DNA from: Natrialba magadii ATCC 43099 | Lineage (GTDB): Archaea; Halobacteriota; Halobacteria; Halobacteriales; Natrialbaceae | DNA: 64,000 nucleotides | Direction of reading: 5' to 3' | NCBI RefSeq assembly: GCF_000025625.1 | Contig: NC_013922.1 | Span: 3,658,001-3,722,000, forward strand | Shown: positions 43,236 to 54,784 of the stretch, one piece after another | Numbering within the stretch: position 1 is the first letter of the stretch | Layout of the letters: every line of letters starts with the position of its first letter | Translations under genes and position numbers: made by a program | The notes under the pieces: generated by a model | The model's database searches: none | What the model saw: the letters and a program-made list of their open reading frames with translations, nothing else | What the model was told of the DNA's origin: nothing

Positions 43236-43839
43236 AGCTCGCTATCCGATACTGGCTGATACGAGTTCCTTGATCGCGGTTGCGAACACCACTCAGTGGG
43301 AACGACTGAAAGACGCGATCCATCTTACAACGACGAACGTCTGCAAGCACGAACTTCAAAACCACGTCAGCTCGAACAAATACCCGCCTGAGGGCAGCCG
43401 TGAACACTACTTGAAACGAGGAAGCCAACGTGTTGTTGAACATCTAGACGAGGATTCGTCGCCATGGTCGTGCGTCACTGTCGTTCCCCGCCCGCATGGA
43501 CCAGATGCAGGCGAGCAATCGCTCAAGCAGGAACTTTCTGAACACGGTTCATCGTATCTGATCGTATCGATTCTTGACTCAGCTGCGAGACGGTCAATTC
43601 GGCGTCTCATCGATGACAACGGGTACGACATTGACGTTGTGGGACCACCGTATCTCCTCTACATCCTGCTTGACAACGACCTCATCGAAAAGCCTGAATT
43701 CTGCGAGGCAACCGTGAGGATGATTCAAACGGAAGGGTGGACTGGGTACGAGGTTGTGAAGAACGCGTGGAGCAGTATTCCCGTTAATTGTTCTGAAATC
43801 CTTGACGGCGAATATGATGACGCCCTTCCACCGAAATAA
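43225..43839 (+). CDS. PIN-domain protein, putative toxin
   Basis: 204 residues, somewhat long for VapC. The acidic PIN residues are traceable: Asp12 in ILADTSSLIAVA, Glu43 in CKHELQNH, Glu97 in DAGEQSLKQEL and Asp118 in SILDSAARRSIRRL. PIN domains are Mg-dependent RNases; VapC toxins cut tRNA or rRNA. The late addition EKPEFCEATVRMIQTEGW is unassigned. The pairing with the overlapping antitoxin is the main evidence for a toxin role. Confidence 0.65.
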   Translation: MASEARYPILADTSSLIAVANTTQWERLKDAIHLTTTNVCKHELQNHVSSNKYPPEGSREHYLKRGSQRVVEHLDEDSSPWSCVTVVPRPHGPDAGEQSLKQELSEHGSSYLIVSILDSAARRSIRRLIDDNGYDIDVVGPPYLLYILLDNDLIEKPEFCEATVRMIQTEGWTGYEVVKNAWSSIPVNCSEILDGEYDDALPPK

Positions 43840-43960
43840 TCTGGCTTATACTGTCAATCTGATCAGTACAGGTGAAGCACACCTTATTCAGCACGAATAT
43901 ATTTCCCGCAAAGAGGGAAACAGGTTTGTCTCTGCAGAATGAATTTGTGAACGAACAAAT

Positions 43961-44428
43961 ATGACCCCGCTCAGCAGATTCCGTAAGAACATAAATTACG
44001 GACAGTTTCGCACAGCAGTCCTCCTCGGAATCGCTTCGATTCCATTTACTTTCGGGATTAATTGGGTACTCACGCCTGACCCGGTTTCAGCAACACCATT
44101 GTTCATTGCCTCCATAATTTCAGGGTATCTATACCAGTCTCATTCAATCAAAGGAACCCATGTAGGCGTTGTAACCGGTCTAACTGGGGGTATTCCGATT
44201 GTCCTCTGGCAGAGTGGAGCAACAGTCGTTGACTGGTGGGGACATTCAACCCTCGTGGATGCTGTCGGAGACTCTTGGCTGATGGCTATTTCCTCAGTTG
44301 GAGCGGGTGTGGCCACCTTTGGTCTTCTGACGATTGTCATGGTGGTAATTGGAGTGATTGGTGGATTCATTGGTGAATGGATGAACAATCGCATTGACCG
44401 AACGCACACGCTCAGGTCAGAAGCATAA
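43961..44428 (+). CDS. DUF5518-like membrane protein
   Basis: 155 residues with four predicted transmembrane helices (VLLGIASIPFTFGINWVL; TPLFIASIISGYLYQS; HVGVVTGLTGGIPIVL; FGLLTIVMVVIGVIGGFIGE). The Gly-rich helix arrangement, with GYLYQS after the second helix, is like DUF5518 haloarchaeal proteins of unknown function. It lies 121 bp after the PIN gene. Its codon use is less GC-rich than the core genes, like its island neighbours. Confidence 0.6.
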   Translation: MTPLSRFRKNINYGQFRTAVLLGIASIPFTFGINWVLTPDPVSATPLFIASIISGYLYQSHSIKGTHVGVVTGLTGGIPIVLWQSGATVVDWWGHSTLVDAVGDSWLMAISSVGAGVATFGLLTIVMVVIGVIGGFIGEWMNNRIDRTHTLRSEA

Positions 44429-44553
44429 TCGTTTCTGAGGGAGTCATAATCTACCTACGTATTGATTCCATCTACGCCTACAGAGAATCAGGTGGTAAGT
44501 AGGCACACGCAGTTACCGTTCAGTACAGATGAAGAACTCAGCAGCAGGCCCAG

Positions 44554-44661
44554 TTAAAATATACTGAAAGCATCCAATATCCTATCAATATATTTGTCAT
44601 ACTTCCCTTCTTTCTCCTCCTCTTCGCCGAGCGGTTTTGTATCCTTCCTGTCACCAGTCAT
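44554..44661 (-). CDS. possible small protein of 35 residues
   Basis: An ATG at 44661 opens MTGDRKDTKPLGEEEEKEGK and runs 35 codons to a TAA. It is acidic and helical in outline (KYDKYIDRILDAFSIF). A TTTATCT-like element lies just upstream. There is no homology support, and the surrounding 350-bp stretch has no other gene, so this is only a candidate. Confidence 0.3.
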   Translation of the reverse strand: MTGDRKDTKPLGEEEEKEGKYDKYIDRILDAFSIF

Positions 44662-44779
44662 AGATAAACGGTTGATATGAACAGAAATTAACCTTCTGGT
44701 CATAATAGACGTTCACTTTGCAGCCGTAGTGATCTGCGGTCTCAAGAAACAATATCTCGAAATGAAGTCACTCGGAGAG

Positions 44780-45259
44780 TTACTCCTTAGTGAAGAACTC
44801 ATCATCATAATCTCGATCAGAGTCTTCACCCGAGAAGTCCGTCACATCTTCACCGAACGGATCAACGTACGGATCACTGTCACTGCGTCTCGCTAACTCC
44901 TCTTTCGTCTCCTCACCCTCAATCCACTCCACCAGCTCTTGCTTCCCATCCTCAACTTGTGCCTGCATATCAAGCATTGTTCGATACGCGTGGACGATGT
45001 CTAATCGCTCCATTTTTGCTATTACATACTGCCCACGCTCTGTAATCCGATACTGGTTCTTCACCGATGTCTCCCGGTCGTCGATTTCCGGAGTAATCAG
45101 TCCGAGGTCCTTCGCTTCCCCGATCCGCTTCGACAACGTTGACGAACTAATCTGTAATCGCTCGTTCAGATGTTTGAACCGCTTGGAATCACCCTTCAGC
45201 ACCACGAGGAGACCAATCCCGCCACGCAACTCAAAGAACTCCCTAAGCGTGTCTGCCAT
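44780..45259 (-). CDS. winged-helix transcriptional regulator (HxlR/MarR-like)
   Basis: 159 residues. FFELRGGIGLLVVLKGDSKR opens the domain, FKHLNERLQISSSTLSKRIG is the HTH and KNQYRITERGQYVIAKMERL is the wing. The last 45 residues are acidic. It is divergent from the IS4-type transposase gene, and the 219 bp between them contain three palindromes that could be its binding sites. Confidence 0.75.
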   Translation of the reverse strand: MADTLREFFELRGGIGLLVVLKGDSKRFKHLNERLQISSSTLSKRIGEAKDLGLITPEIDDRETSVKNQYRITERGQYVIAKMERLDIVHAYRTMLDMQAQVEDGKQELVEWIEGEETKEELARRSDSDPYVDPFGEDVTDFSGEDSDRDYDDEFFTKE

Positions 45260-45337
45260 GTCTCACACGCTATACCCTGTTGGCATCCGTAGTCAAACTT
45301 TCTTCTACTCTGAACTCCACTTCGTTCCAAAATAGAG

Positions 45338-45365
45338 TTCGATTTGGAATAATTCGGAAATCGAA
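45338..45365. promoter_or_regulatory. 28-nt dyad between the regulator and the transposase
   Basis: TTCGATTT and AAATCGAA arms flank GGAATAATTCGG, which itself carries a second, central dyad GAAT-A-ATTC. The nested symmetry and the divergent promoter position suggest an operator. Confidence 0.45.
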
Positions 45366-45416
45366 TTGTCCTGTACGCGTATCGCGTTTAACCACCCGTA
45401 GCGTAGGATAAGGCAG

Positions 45417-45428
45417 GTTTCCGGAAAC
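45417..45428. promoter_or_regulatory. 12-nt palindrome GTTTCCGGAAAC
   Basis: Perfect palindrome in the same divergent region, 51 nt before the transposase ATG; possible operator or transposase binding site. Confidence 0.35.
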
Positions 45429-45445
45429 AACACCCCGAACCTTAC

Positions 45446-45460
45446 ACTTCGATTCGAAGT
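45446..45460. promoter_or_regulatory. 15-nt palindrome ACTTCGATTCGAAGT
   Basis: Perfect dyad around a central T, 20 nt before the transposase ATG. It shares the TTCGA core with the dyad at 45338-45365, which suggests one protein could bind both. Confidence 0.4.
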
Positions 45461-45478
45461 AAAATCACCTACCAATCT

Positions 45479-47542
45479 ATGACGGCCACTCCCAACACGA
45501 AACAAACGGTCCTTGACTCCTTACGTGAGTCTCACCGGGAGTGGCCATACTCGGAAGCCTACGACACGGTCAACGGAGACCCATGGCCGCTCGCGTGGGA
45601 TGCCGCCGCATTCATCGAAGAATGGTTCGCACACCCAGAACACAACGACGTAGAAGAAGCGATCTGTTACGTCGAACTCTCCCCGTCGAAATTCGGGTAT
45701 GACGTGGCTGACTGGCATTTCAAACAGCCACCAGCATCGCTGCTAAAAGCACACCTGCTCCGTATCGTCAAAGGATGGGGCGGCGAGACTGCCCTTCACG
45801 ACTATCTTGACGATAACCCAGAGCTGGTTGCTGAACTTGGATTTGAGGATGGGCTCGCATCGAAAACCACGCTCTGGCGGGTATGGAATGAAGATCGTCT
45901 CTCAGACGAGCACAAACAGGTTGTGCGGACTATCGGGCAGGTGCTGGTTGATGTCGCACGCGAACACGACGTGCCAGCACCGGACGAAGTCTTCCATCCT
46001 GATACGAGCGTTGACACACCTGACGGTATCGAACAGGATGATTCAACAGTTCGGGACCGGACGATTGCGAAAACACGGGAGATCTGGCAACAGGCCAAGC
46101 CGATAGTGACGGAGAACTATGAACTTCCGCGTGGGAAGAACACAGAGGTTCACGACAACGCATTCCTCGAAGCGCACGCGTTCATCGGTTCACGAGAGGA
46201 AATGTACGCGGAGAACGGTACGTGGAACTTCGCGGCAGAAACAACCCGTAACCGCGTTCAGACGGGCAGTACTCATCGCCACCATTTACAGAAAATCGGG
46301 CCGGATGCCGCTCGGAAGATGCACCGTGACACGACACGTGAGTTGATCGAGCGGGCTCGCCGTGACTCGGAACTCGTTGACGGTGTCCTCGTGAGCATTG
46401 ACATCACGAAGTCGAATCCGTATCGGACGAAACGGAAAATCGAGTCTGACGAGGACGGGAACGTGACGAACACGTGGTTGCTCGGGTACAAGAACGATGG
46501 TGAAGACGAGTCTACGGAGTTCTACTTTCAGTGGGCGAGCATCCAAATTGTCGGATTAGATATTCCACTCGTATTGGATGCGATTCCCGTGCATCGCGGG
46601 CTCTCACGTGTCGCTATCGTTGACCAGCTCTTGGAGACTGCGACCGACATGGTTGATATTGAGTTGGTGATGATGGATCGGGAGTTTGCCCACGACCCGG
46701 TGAAAGAGGTCTGTGAGGATCACGGTGTGTGGTATTTGAATCCGGGGAAAATGCATTCGAGTGAGCGGGCGACGTGTACGCGTCTTCGCCGTCAAGAGAA
46801 ACTCGTCCATATCGAGAGTGATGAGGCCAGCACCGCTGACGGTGATGAGGGCACAACGCTTGATGACTTCACCGCCGAGGAGACAACCGACGATGATGAG
46901 GGTGGACGGAAGCGTGTGTATGTGCCAGCAATGAATGCTGAGCGGACGAATGACACGATAGAGGACGATGAGGATTCTGTAGATGACGAAGCAGGTGAGG
47001 AGTCAGGCGAAGAGGATGTGCTTCGTCAGGAGTTACTCCGCGATTTCGCAGAAGCGACTGATGCGGATACGGAAGATGTGGGGCAGATGTTCGGTGACGT
47101 GATTGATGAGGTGCGTGAAGAGGAAGAAGAGCAGGAGCTGCCGGGAAGTAAGGAAGACAAGGAGTTGTATATGCTGTTTGAGACGAATCACCCTGATCTC
47201 GAACTTCCGGGCGATACAGGTGAGGACGGTGACGAGATGTCCGAGTTGGAGAAGGCGCATATGGCGGCGCGGGTGATCAGAAAATACAAGCATCGGTGGG
47301 GGATTGAGAACGGATTCAAGCAGATCAAGAGCTTCCGTGTCCGTACCACGTCGATGGACCACGAGTACCGGTTCTTCAATTTCCTGTACGCGTGTACGAT
47401 GTACAATGTGTGGCGACTCACCGATCTACTGGTGAAGTTGGAGCTACGGGCTGAGTCCGAGTTCCGATATGAACCACTTGTGACAGCGGATCTGTTCCTG
47501 ACGATTGCGAAGGATTACGTCGGATTAGATCCCCCCGACTGA
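45479..47542 (+). mobile_element. large IS4-type DDE transposase gene
   Basis: 687 residues. The catalytic triad reads Asp308 in VSIDITKSNPYRT, Asp400 in VMMDREFAHD and Glu610, with the IS4-family signature Y-x2-R-x3-E-x6-K satisfied by Tyr603, Arg606, Glu610 and Lys617 in YKHRWGIENGFKQIK. About 100 residues (roughly 446-560) between Asp400 and Glu610 form a very acidic insertion, making the protein much longer than ordinary IS4 transposases (about 400-480). I found no terminal inverted repeats on either side, so it may be a lone or domesticated transposase. The 334 bp after it hold no gene. Confidence 0.8.
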
Positions 47543-47876
47543 CGTTTTCGGTTCCGGGTATTCCCCTTCGTTAGTGGCGACACTACTGTGTAGTCGCTAT
47601 TTTCCGGGTTTTCTTCTCAGACCTACCGACTGGCAGCGGGAATCAGTCCACCAGACATAATTTCAGAAAATTGCTGGTGTTAGAATATTGCTGTATTGGG
47701 CGTTTTGCTCTCTGTCTTGTGAAATTGCCCAACGTCAGAACTACGATTCTATATACCACTATTTGATTTATCGGACTGGAATCGGACAGCACTGAACAGC
47801 CACTAACCACCAGACAGTTCATATCAGTAATACTTACCAGCCAGTATACTGTGCCTCCGATAGGCTACTGGAACCG

Positions 47877-48884
47877 ATGGGTGAGACGTACTACGACGTG
47901 CTCGGTGTCGAGCCAACCGCCACGCAGGACGAACTCGAGTCCGCCTACCGCGAGCGCGTCCTCGAGACCCATCCGGATCACAACGACGCCCCCAACGCGA
48001 CCGAGCAGTTCCAGCGCGTCTCAACTGCACGCGAGGTGCTGACCGACGAGGCCGAACGAGCGAGGTACGACCGTCTCGGGCACGAAGCCTACGTCCAGGC
48101 AGAGAATGGCGGACCAACGGCGCAGGCGGGGTACTCGAGTACGGGTGCCACTGCAACCACAGAAAAACAAACGCGACGGGAGACGAATCGCGGTCGCCGA
48201 GCGGGGCAGCGGCGGACTCGTGACTGGTCGTTCGAGGAGATTCGCCAGGAGGCAGAACGGGAACGGGCGCGGTCGCAGTCTGGGTCGCGGTCCAGTTCCC
48301 GCTCTGGTTCCGGTTCCAGTTCCCGCTCCCGGACCCGTTCTCGATCCCAGACCCAGCGGACGAAACACACCCAGCGCACCAGACAGACACAACAGCACGC
48401 CTACACCCGGACCAGCACAGACACAACGAACACTGAATCCGGGTCAACTGCATCCGCAGATCAGACAGACAGCACAGCCGACAACACCACCAGCGACGAC
48501 TTCCAGTACGCCGTCCACGACTGGAACGACGAGGTGGAACTCGAGTGGCAGGGACGAGCGCTCGACCACCAGACCATGGTCGGACTCGCCTGCATCTGGC
48601 TGCTCTACCCGGTGTTCATCTACGCGAGCCTGACACCGGTGTTTCCCACGAGCGCCAATGCGGTCGTCGCCGTCTGTACCCTCGGACTCGTCGCCTATCT
48701 GTTGACACTACCCCGAATCGCTGCCGGTATCTTCGGTTCGTGGAGCCTGCTCGTCCCGGTTGGGCTTCTCACGATCGAGGCGATTCCGGTCTCCCTGCTG
48801 TCGATCTACGGCTTTCTCGCGCTCGCGGGCGTCTGGGTGCCGTTTGGCTATGCACTCGCGGTTTGGTGGGTGCTACGGCCCTGA
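47877..48884 (+). CDS. J-domain membrane protein
   Basis: 335 residues. Residues 1-65 form a DnaJ domain (YYDVLGVEPTATQDELESAY) with the HPD motif in ETHPDHNDAP. A Ser/Arg/Gln-rich low-complexity linker (about 120-200, SRSSSRSGSGSS type) leads to four C-terminal transmembrane helices (from MVGLACIWLLYPVFIYAS). The J domain would recruit an Hsp70 to the membrane. A TATA-like TTCATATCAG stretch is seen about 50 nt upstream. Convergent with menD. Confidence 0.8.
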   Translation: MGETYYDVLGVEPTATQDELESAYRERVLETHPDHNDAPNATEQFQRVSTAREVLTDEAERARYDRLGHEAYVQAENGGPTAQAGYSSTGATATTEKQTRRETNRGRRAGQRRTRDWSFEEIRQEAERERARSQSGSRSSSRSGSGSSSRSRTRSRSQTQRTKHTQRTRQTQQHAYTRTSTDTTNTESGSTASADQTDSTADNTTSDDFQYAVHDWNDEVELEWQGRALDHQTMVGLACIWLLYPVFIYASLTPVFPTSANAVVAVCTLGLVAYLLTLPRIAAGIFGSWSLLVPVGLLTIEAIPVSLLSIYGFLALAGVWVPFGYALAVWWVLRP

Positions 48885-48914
48885 CTCTGCACGCCAGAAA
48901 TCCAAAAACCACCG

Positions 48915-50725
48915 CTAATTGTCATCTGCAGCGACCGCCGTCCGAACTGCCTCGTCTAGTTCCTCGCGCCGCCGGTGGCTCGCCGCCGAGTCGAACTTGA
49001 CCGAAAGCACCTGCGTTCCCTCACTCGCGAGCGACTGCCGGTATGCACCCTCAAATTCTGTCGGGCCCACGTGTTGAAATTCGAGTTCGTACAGTTCTGC
49101 GAGCGCGTCGAACTCGAGTCCGTGGGGCGTCTTGAACTGCGACGTAAACGGCGGATCGAACGCCTCGACAGGGAGTTTGTGGAAGATTCCGCCACCATCG
49201 TTGTCCAACAAGACGATGGTCGCGTCGACGCCGCAGCGCTCGAGTGCCAGCAGGCCGTTCGAATCGTGGTAAAACGCGAGGTCGCCGGTGACGAGCACGA
49301 GCGGGTCGTCGGTCGCGCTGCCGGCTCCGAGCGCCGAACTCGTGATGCCGTCGATGCCGCTCGCGCCGCGGTTCGCGAGCACGGTGAGATCGGCCTGCCG
49401 TGGGCGACCGAACCGGTCGCCGTCCCGGATCGGCATGCTGTTCGAGACGAAAATCGTCGCCGGGTCCGGAGCCGCCTCGAAGACGGAGGCCAAGATTGCG
49501 CCCTCGAACGGGGTGGACTCGAGTACCTCGTCGGTGCGTGCGTCGTCGCAGTGCGTCCAGTGGGTGTGTTCGGCCTCGGCGAAGCGGGTTCGCCAGCCGC
49601 TGTCCGAATCGGTGTCTGCGAGTTCGTCGGCCAACGTCTCGAAAACCGCACCCGGTTCGGCAGCGACCAGATCCGTCGCGGTAAACGTCGCCTCGCGCCA
49701 CGCACCAACGGGATCTATCAGGAACTGCCGCGGGTCGGCGTCGCGGAGGAAGTGACGCAGTCGTTTCGAGGTGGGTGAGGCACCGAATCTGAGGACGGCA
49801 TCGGGTTCGGGCAGTGTATCGATATAGCCGTCGTAGCCGCCGTAGATGGTCTGTGTGTCCGAAGTGGAGCGGTCAGCGTCGACGTGCGAACCAAACCGAA
49901 GATTCGAGAGTGGATCCGCAAGCACCGGCGCGCCGACCGCATCCGCAACGGCGACGATGTCGGCAGAATTTAGCTGGGACGGCGACAGCGTCACCGGATC
50001 CGCAGGCCCTGCGACAATGAGCGGGCGCGCGGCCGACTCGAGTACCGCCCGAATCGAATCGACATCGGTGGCGTCGACCGACCCCGTCTCCGGCTCTCGC
50101 GTTTCGACGAACGCACCGTCGCGCCCCCCTCCGGCCAGCGTCTCAGAGAACTCAGCTGGAACGGACTCGAGTCCGTCAGTCTCAATCGGCTCGAGTGGCT
50201 TCCGGAAGGGGCAGTTGAGGTGGACGGGGCCGGGCTCGGAGACGGTCGTTTCCAGAAGCGCCCGTGCGGCAGTCGTCCGGAGGCTGCGAACGGTACGCTC
50301 GCTCGCTTCGGGGACCGGAAGTTCGGCGTGCCAGCGGACGGCGTCGCCGTAGAGGTCGAGCTGGTCGACGGTCTGGTTGGCCCCGCTATCGCGCAGTTCC
50401 GGCGGGCGGTCGGCCGTGAGCACGAGCATCGGGACGCGGGCCTGGTCGGCCTCGATGACGGCGGGATGGAAGTTCGCCGCCGCCGTGCCCGAGGTACAGA
50501 CAAGCGCCGTTGGCTCGCCGGTTCGGCGCGCGCGTCCGAGTGCGAAGAAGGCCGCCGAGCGTTCGTCTAAGTGTGAGAAAACCTCGATTTCCGGATGCTC
50601 GGCGAACGCAATTGTCAGCGGCGTCGATCGGCTCCCTGGCGCGAGACAGACCGCCTCGAGCCCGCTCGCTGCGAGTTCGTCTACGAGGATGCGACCCCAG
50701 AGCGTCGCGCGATTCGGTGCGCTCG

Positions 50726-50729
<4 letters not shown>
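48915..50729 (-). CDS. menD: SEPHCHC synthase
   Basis: 604 residues, a ThDP enzyme that joins isochorismate and 2-oxoglutarate in the first committed menaquinone step. Conserved elements: LAPGSRSTPLTIAF and CTSGTAAANFHPAVIEA in the Pyr domain, and GDLAFYHDSNGL with LLDNDGGGIFHKLP in the ThDP/Mg-binding part. It overlaps menF by 4 bp (ATGA). Confidence 0.93.
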
Positions 50730-52390
<1,661 letters not shown>

Positions 52391-52422
52391 CGAGCACAGT
52401 TCAGGACCGACGCGCCTTCAGC

Positions 52423-53121
52423 CTAACTATATCGCTCCTCTTGCCACGGGTTCGCCGTCTCGGAGTACCCCCGACGTTCCCAGTAGCCGAGTTCGGGTTC
52501 GGTGAGAAACTCGACCCCGTCGACCCACTTTGCACCCTTGTACGCGTACTTGTGCGGGGTGACGACCCGGAGCGGACCGCCGTGGTCTGCGGGGAGGTCC
52601 TCGCCGTCGTAGGCCCACGCGAAGAGGACTTCTTCGCGCATGCAGTCCTCGAGTGGCAGGTCGGTCGTGTAGTTATCGAGCGCGGAGAACAGGACGTGGA
52701 CAGCGTCGTCGTCGACACCAGCCAGGTCAGCGAGAGCAGGGAACGGAACGCCGGTGAACTCGCAGTCAAACTTGCTCCAGCCGGTGACACAGTGGAAGTC
52801 CTGTCGCTGGGTTTCACTCGGTAGGTCACGAAATTCGTCCCACGACAGCGAGAGTTCGGTCTCGACGGCACCGGTGACGGTGAACTCCCAGGTATCGGGG
52901 TCCCAGTCAGGTGTTCCACTTTTCGACAGTACGGGGAAGGCAGTCGTTTCGCGCTGGCCGGCAGGGAGTCGGTTGTCGCCAAATTCGTGGTAGAGGTCGG
53001 TTACGTCTCGGACGGACGTGTTGGCGTCGCCGTCAGCGTCGCCAGTCTCGGCCGCGCTTTCGGCGTCCGTACTGCTGGTCTCGCCTGCAGCGTCTGTCGT
53101 CTCGGTCGACTCCGTGGTCAT
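52423..53121 (-). CDS. small molybdopterin-dependent oxidoreductase, sulfite-oxidase-like
   Basis: 232 residues. The Mo-ligating Cys is in FHCVTGWSKFDCEF, as in sulfite oxidase and YedY, and HGGPLRVVTPHKYAYKGAKWV is the usual domain end. The first 40 residues are acidic and unordered, and no signal peptide is visible, so the enzyme looks cytosolic. The substrate is unknown. The start at 53121 (MTTESTETT) is preferred. Confidence 0.88.
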   Translation of the reverse strand: MTTESTETTDAAGETSSTDAESAAETGDADGDANTSVRDVTDLYHEFGDNRLPAGQRETTAFPVLSKSGTPDWDPDTWEFTVTGAVETELSLSWDEFRDLPSETQRQDFHCVTGWSKFDCEFTGVPFPALADLAGVDDDAVHVLFSALDNYTTDLPLEDCMREEVLFAWAYDGEDLPADHGGPLRVVTPHKYAYKGAKWVDGVEFLTEPELGYWERRGYSETANPWQEERYS

Positions 53122-53395
53122 GGCTGAGTCTTCGTGGCGAGCTACGTAGGTGTGACGCCACGCCGACACCGCATCGCAGTGTCAGTTCGCGTTCCGGAGT
53201 TGACCGAAAGCGTGACGACACCACAACCGATGTGTTATGAGATTTCGTAGCACAATATGACGAGTGAAAATAGAAATTACCCAGCAGGGAGCGTGGTCGA
53301 AACGATCTGAAACGGCGCACGGTGCAGACAAGTCGGAGCCTTCCGTCCGAAACCCTCGTCACCACTTAGTACAGTCTCGTCGAGACACTATCTGT

Positions 53396-53695
53396 ATGGC
53401 GAGCAAACAACAGCTGACAGAACGGGAGGTTTCCGGACAGGCAGCAGGAGAAGTCGGTGAACAGGCAATGGGTCCCGCGGTCCTCGCGGCAGCGGCATCC
53501 GTCGGTCTCGCATGGTACTACTTCTTCCTTCGCGGGGACCGCGAGCGCGGATTGTTCGTCGGTCTCTGGCCGCCAACGATCCTCGCGTTCGCAAGCTACT
53601 TCAACCAGCGGAAGATGCGCCAGCAACTCGACAGCATTACGCAGCCCGGTACCACGATCAAGAACGCCCTCGATTCGATGATGGGCAACCGGTAA
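53396..53695 (+). CDS. hypothetical protein with one membrane helix
   Basis: 99 residues; the hydrophobic stretch MGPAVLAAAASVGLAWYYFF and a second LFVGLWPPTILAFASYF give one or two membrane helices, followed by a helical charged tail (NQRKMRQQLDSI). No family recognised. The ATG at 53396 is the first after a likely promoter region. Confidence 0.6.
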   Translation: MASKQQLTEREVSGQAAGEVGEQAMGPAVLAAAASVGLAWYYFFLRGDRERGLFVGLWPPTILAFASYFNQRKMRQQLDSITQPGTTIKNALDSMMGNR

Positions 53696-53910
53696 ACTCG
53701 GTACTCGTTGCCACCCATTCGAAACGACGGTCGACTCCCGACATACTCACGGTGTTCGACCACCCGTCGATCCTTCTTTCGACCCGCTGTGTCTCTGTGA
53801 CGACAGGAGCGGAGCGTAACTGGACTCCAACCAGTCGGAAACGATTGTTGTTTCGGTTGCTGCGGAGTCCCCGTCAAACCTAAATACCCCCTCACCGAAA
53901 GCCGAATCAG

Positions 53911-54135
53911 ATGCCGAAAGTAGAGATCACAATCCCCGAACACCTCGAGATGCAGATCGCCCAGATGGTTGAACGCGGCGAGTTCGTCAACCGCGAGGAG
54001 GCAATCGAGGACCTCCTCTCGACGGGCATCAAAGCCTACAAGACAAGCGGGCCGATGGACGAAGAGGAAGCAGCCGGCGGTACCGGCCTCGAAGACGACG
54101 GAATGATGGGACACGACGACGAGTACGTCTTCTGA
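53911..54135 (+). CDS. ribbon-helix-helix protein (DUF7120-like)
   Basis: 74 residues. KVEITIPEHLEMQIAQMVER followed by VNREEAIEDLLSTGIKAY is a CopG-type ribbon-helix-helix, with an acidic tail ending HDDEYVF. Small RHH proteins in haloarchaea are DNA-binding regulators of unknown target. Stands alone. Confidence 0.8.
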   Translation: MPKVEITIPEHLEMQIAQMVERGEFVNREEAIEDLLSTGIKAYKTSGPMDEEEAAGGTGLEDDGMMGHDDEYVF

Positions 54136-54197
54136 TTTCGCTGTAGTTTCGCTGTAGTCGTCGACGTGACGTGACACAGGTACATCTACGGTCCGCC

Positions 54198-54250
54198 GAC
54201 TGAGACTGAGACTGAGACTGAGACTGAGACTGAGACCGATACTGAGACTG
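54198..54250. repeat. hexanucleotide repeat (GACTGA)n, about seven copies
   Basis: A clean tandem run of GACTGA with one variant unit lies in the 241-bp gap between the RHH gene and a minus-strand membrane gene. It is intergenic. Confidence 0.85.
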
Positions 54251-54376
54251 TACTGTCGCTGTTGCTATCGTTGCCACTGCAACAGTACGTACTCCCGCAA
54301 TCTTACTACGGACTGCCAGCTGAACGCGACCAGACGGGGCCGTACACCAGCGAGCAGTCGCTTCGAGAACCGCCAG

Positions 54377-54574
54377 TCACAGCCCCATCGCAACCAGCGG
54401 AATCCCGAACGAGATCGCGACGCCGACGATCGTGACAAGAAAGCCAATCCCAACCGAGCGCGAGGAGTAGTCGCTCATCGGCGCAGTCGTCCGGTCGGCG
54501 GCGAGGTCGTGTCCGACGTCTGCGGCCGAGTCGTGGTCTGCGGCGGGCTCCGTGTCGTCCGTGTCGTCTGCCAT
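54377..54574 (-). CDS. small membrane protein (DUF7550-like)
   Basis: 65 residues, an acidic N-terminus and one helix at the C-terminus (SVGIGFLVTIVGVAISFGIP). Family assignment to a haloarchaeal small DUF is by resemblance only. The ATG at 54574 is preferred over a frame opening upstream. Confidence 0.55.
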   Translation of the reverse strand: MADDTDDTEPAADHDSAADVGHDLAADRTTAPMSDYSSRSVGIGFLVTIVGVAISFGIPLVAMGL

Positions 54575-54784
54575 ACCTGCGCGTTCCCGCCTCAGTTCCT
54601 TAAAGACAGCTATCGGGCACGACTCTGGCTCGGCCCGCACTCGAGTCGGTCTTGGTCCTGTTCGACTCTGTTCGCTGCTATTCGATTCTGTTACACTCTG
54701 GCCACACCCAAACCGAACACGATCGCGTTGCCCGATCCAGTCTCCTTTACTACGCTGGGTTCAAAGGCTCGAGCAAGACCAGCA

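Noticed and set aside
47543-47876. Terminal inverted repeat of the transposase in the downstream gap
   Set aside because: Only short complementary words such as TTTCCGGG against GGAAAC were found, too short and differently placed to be IS ends.
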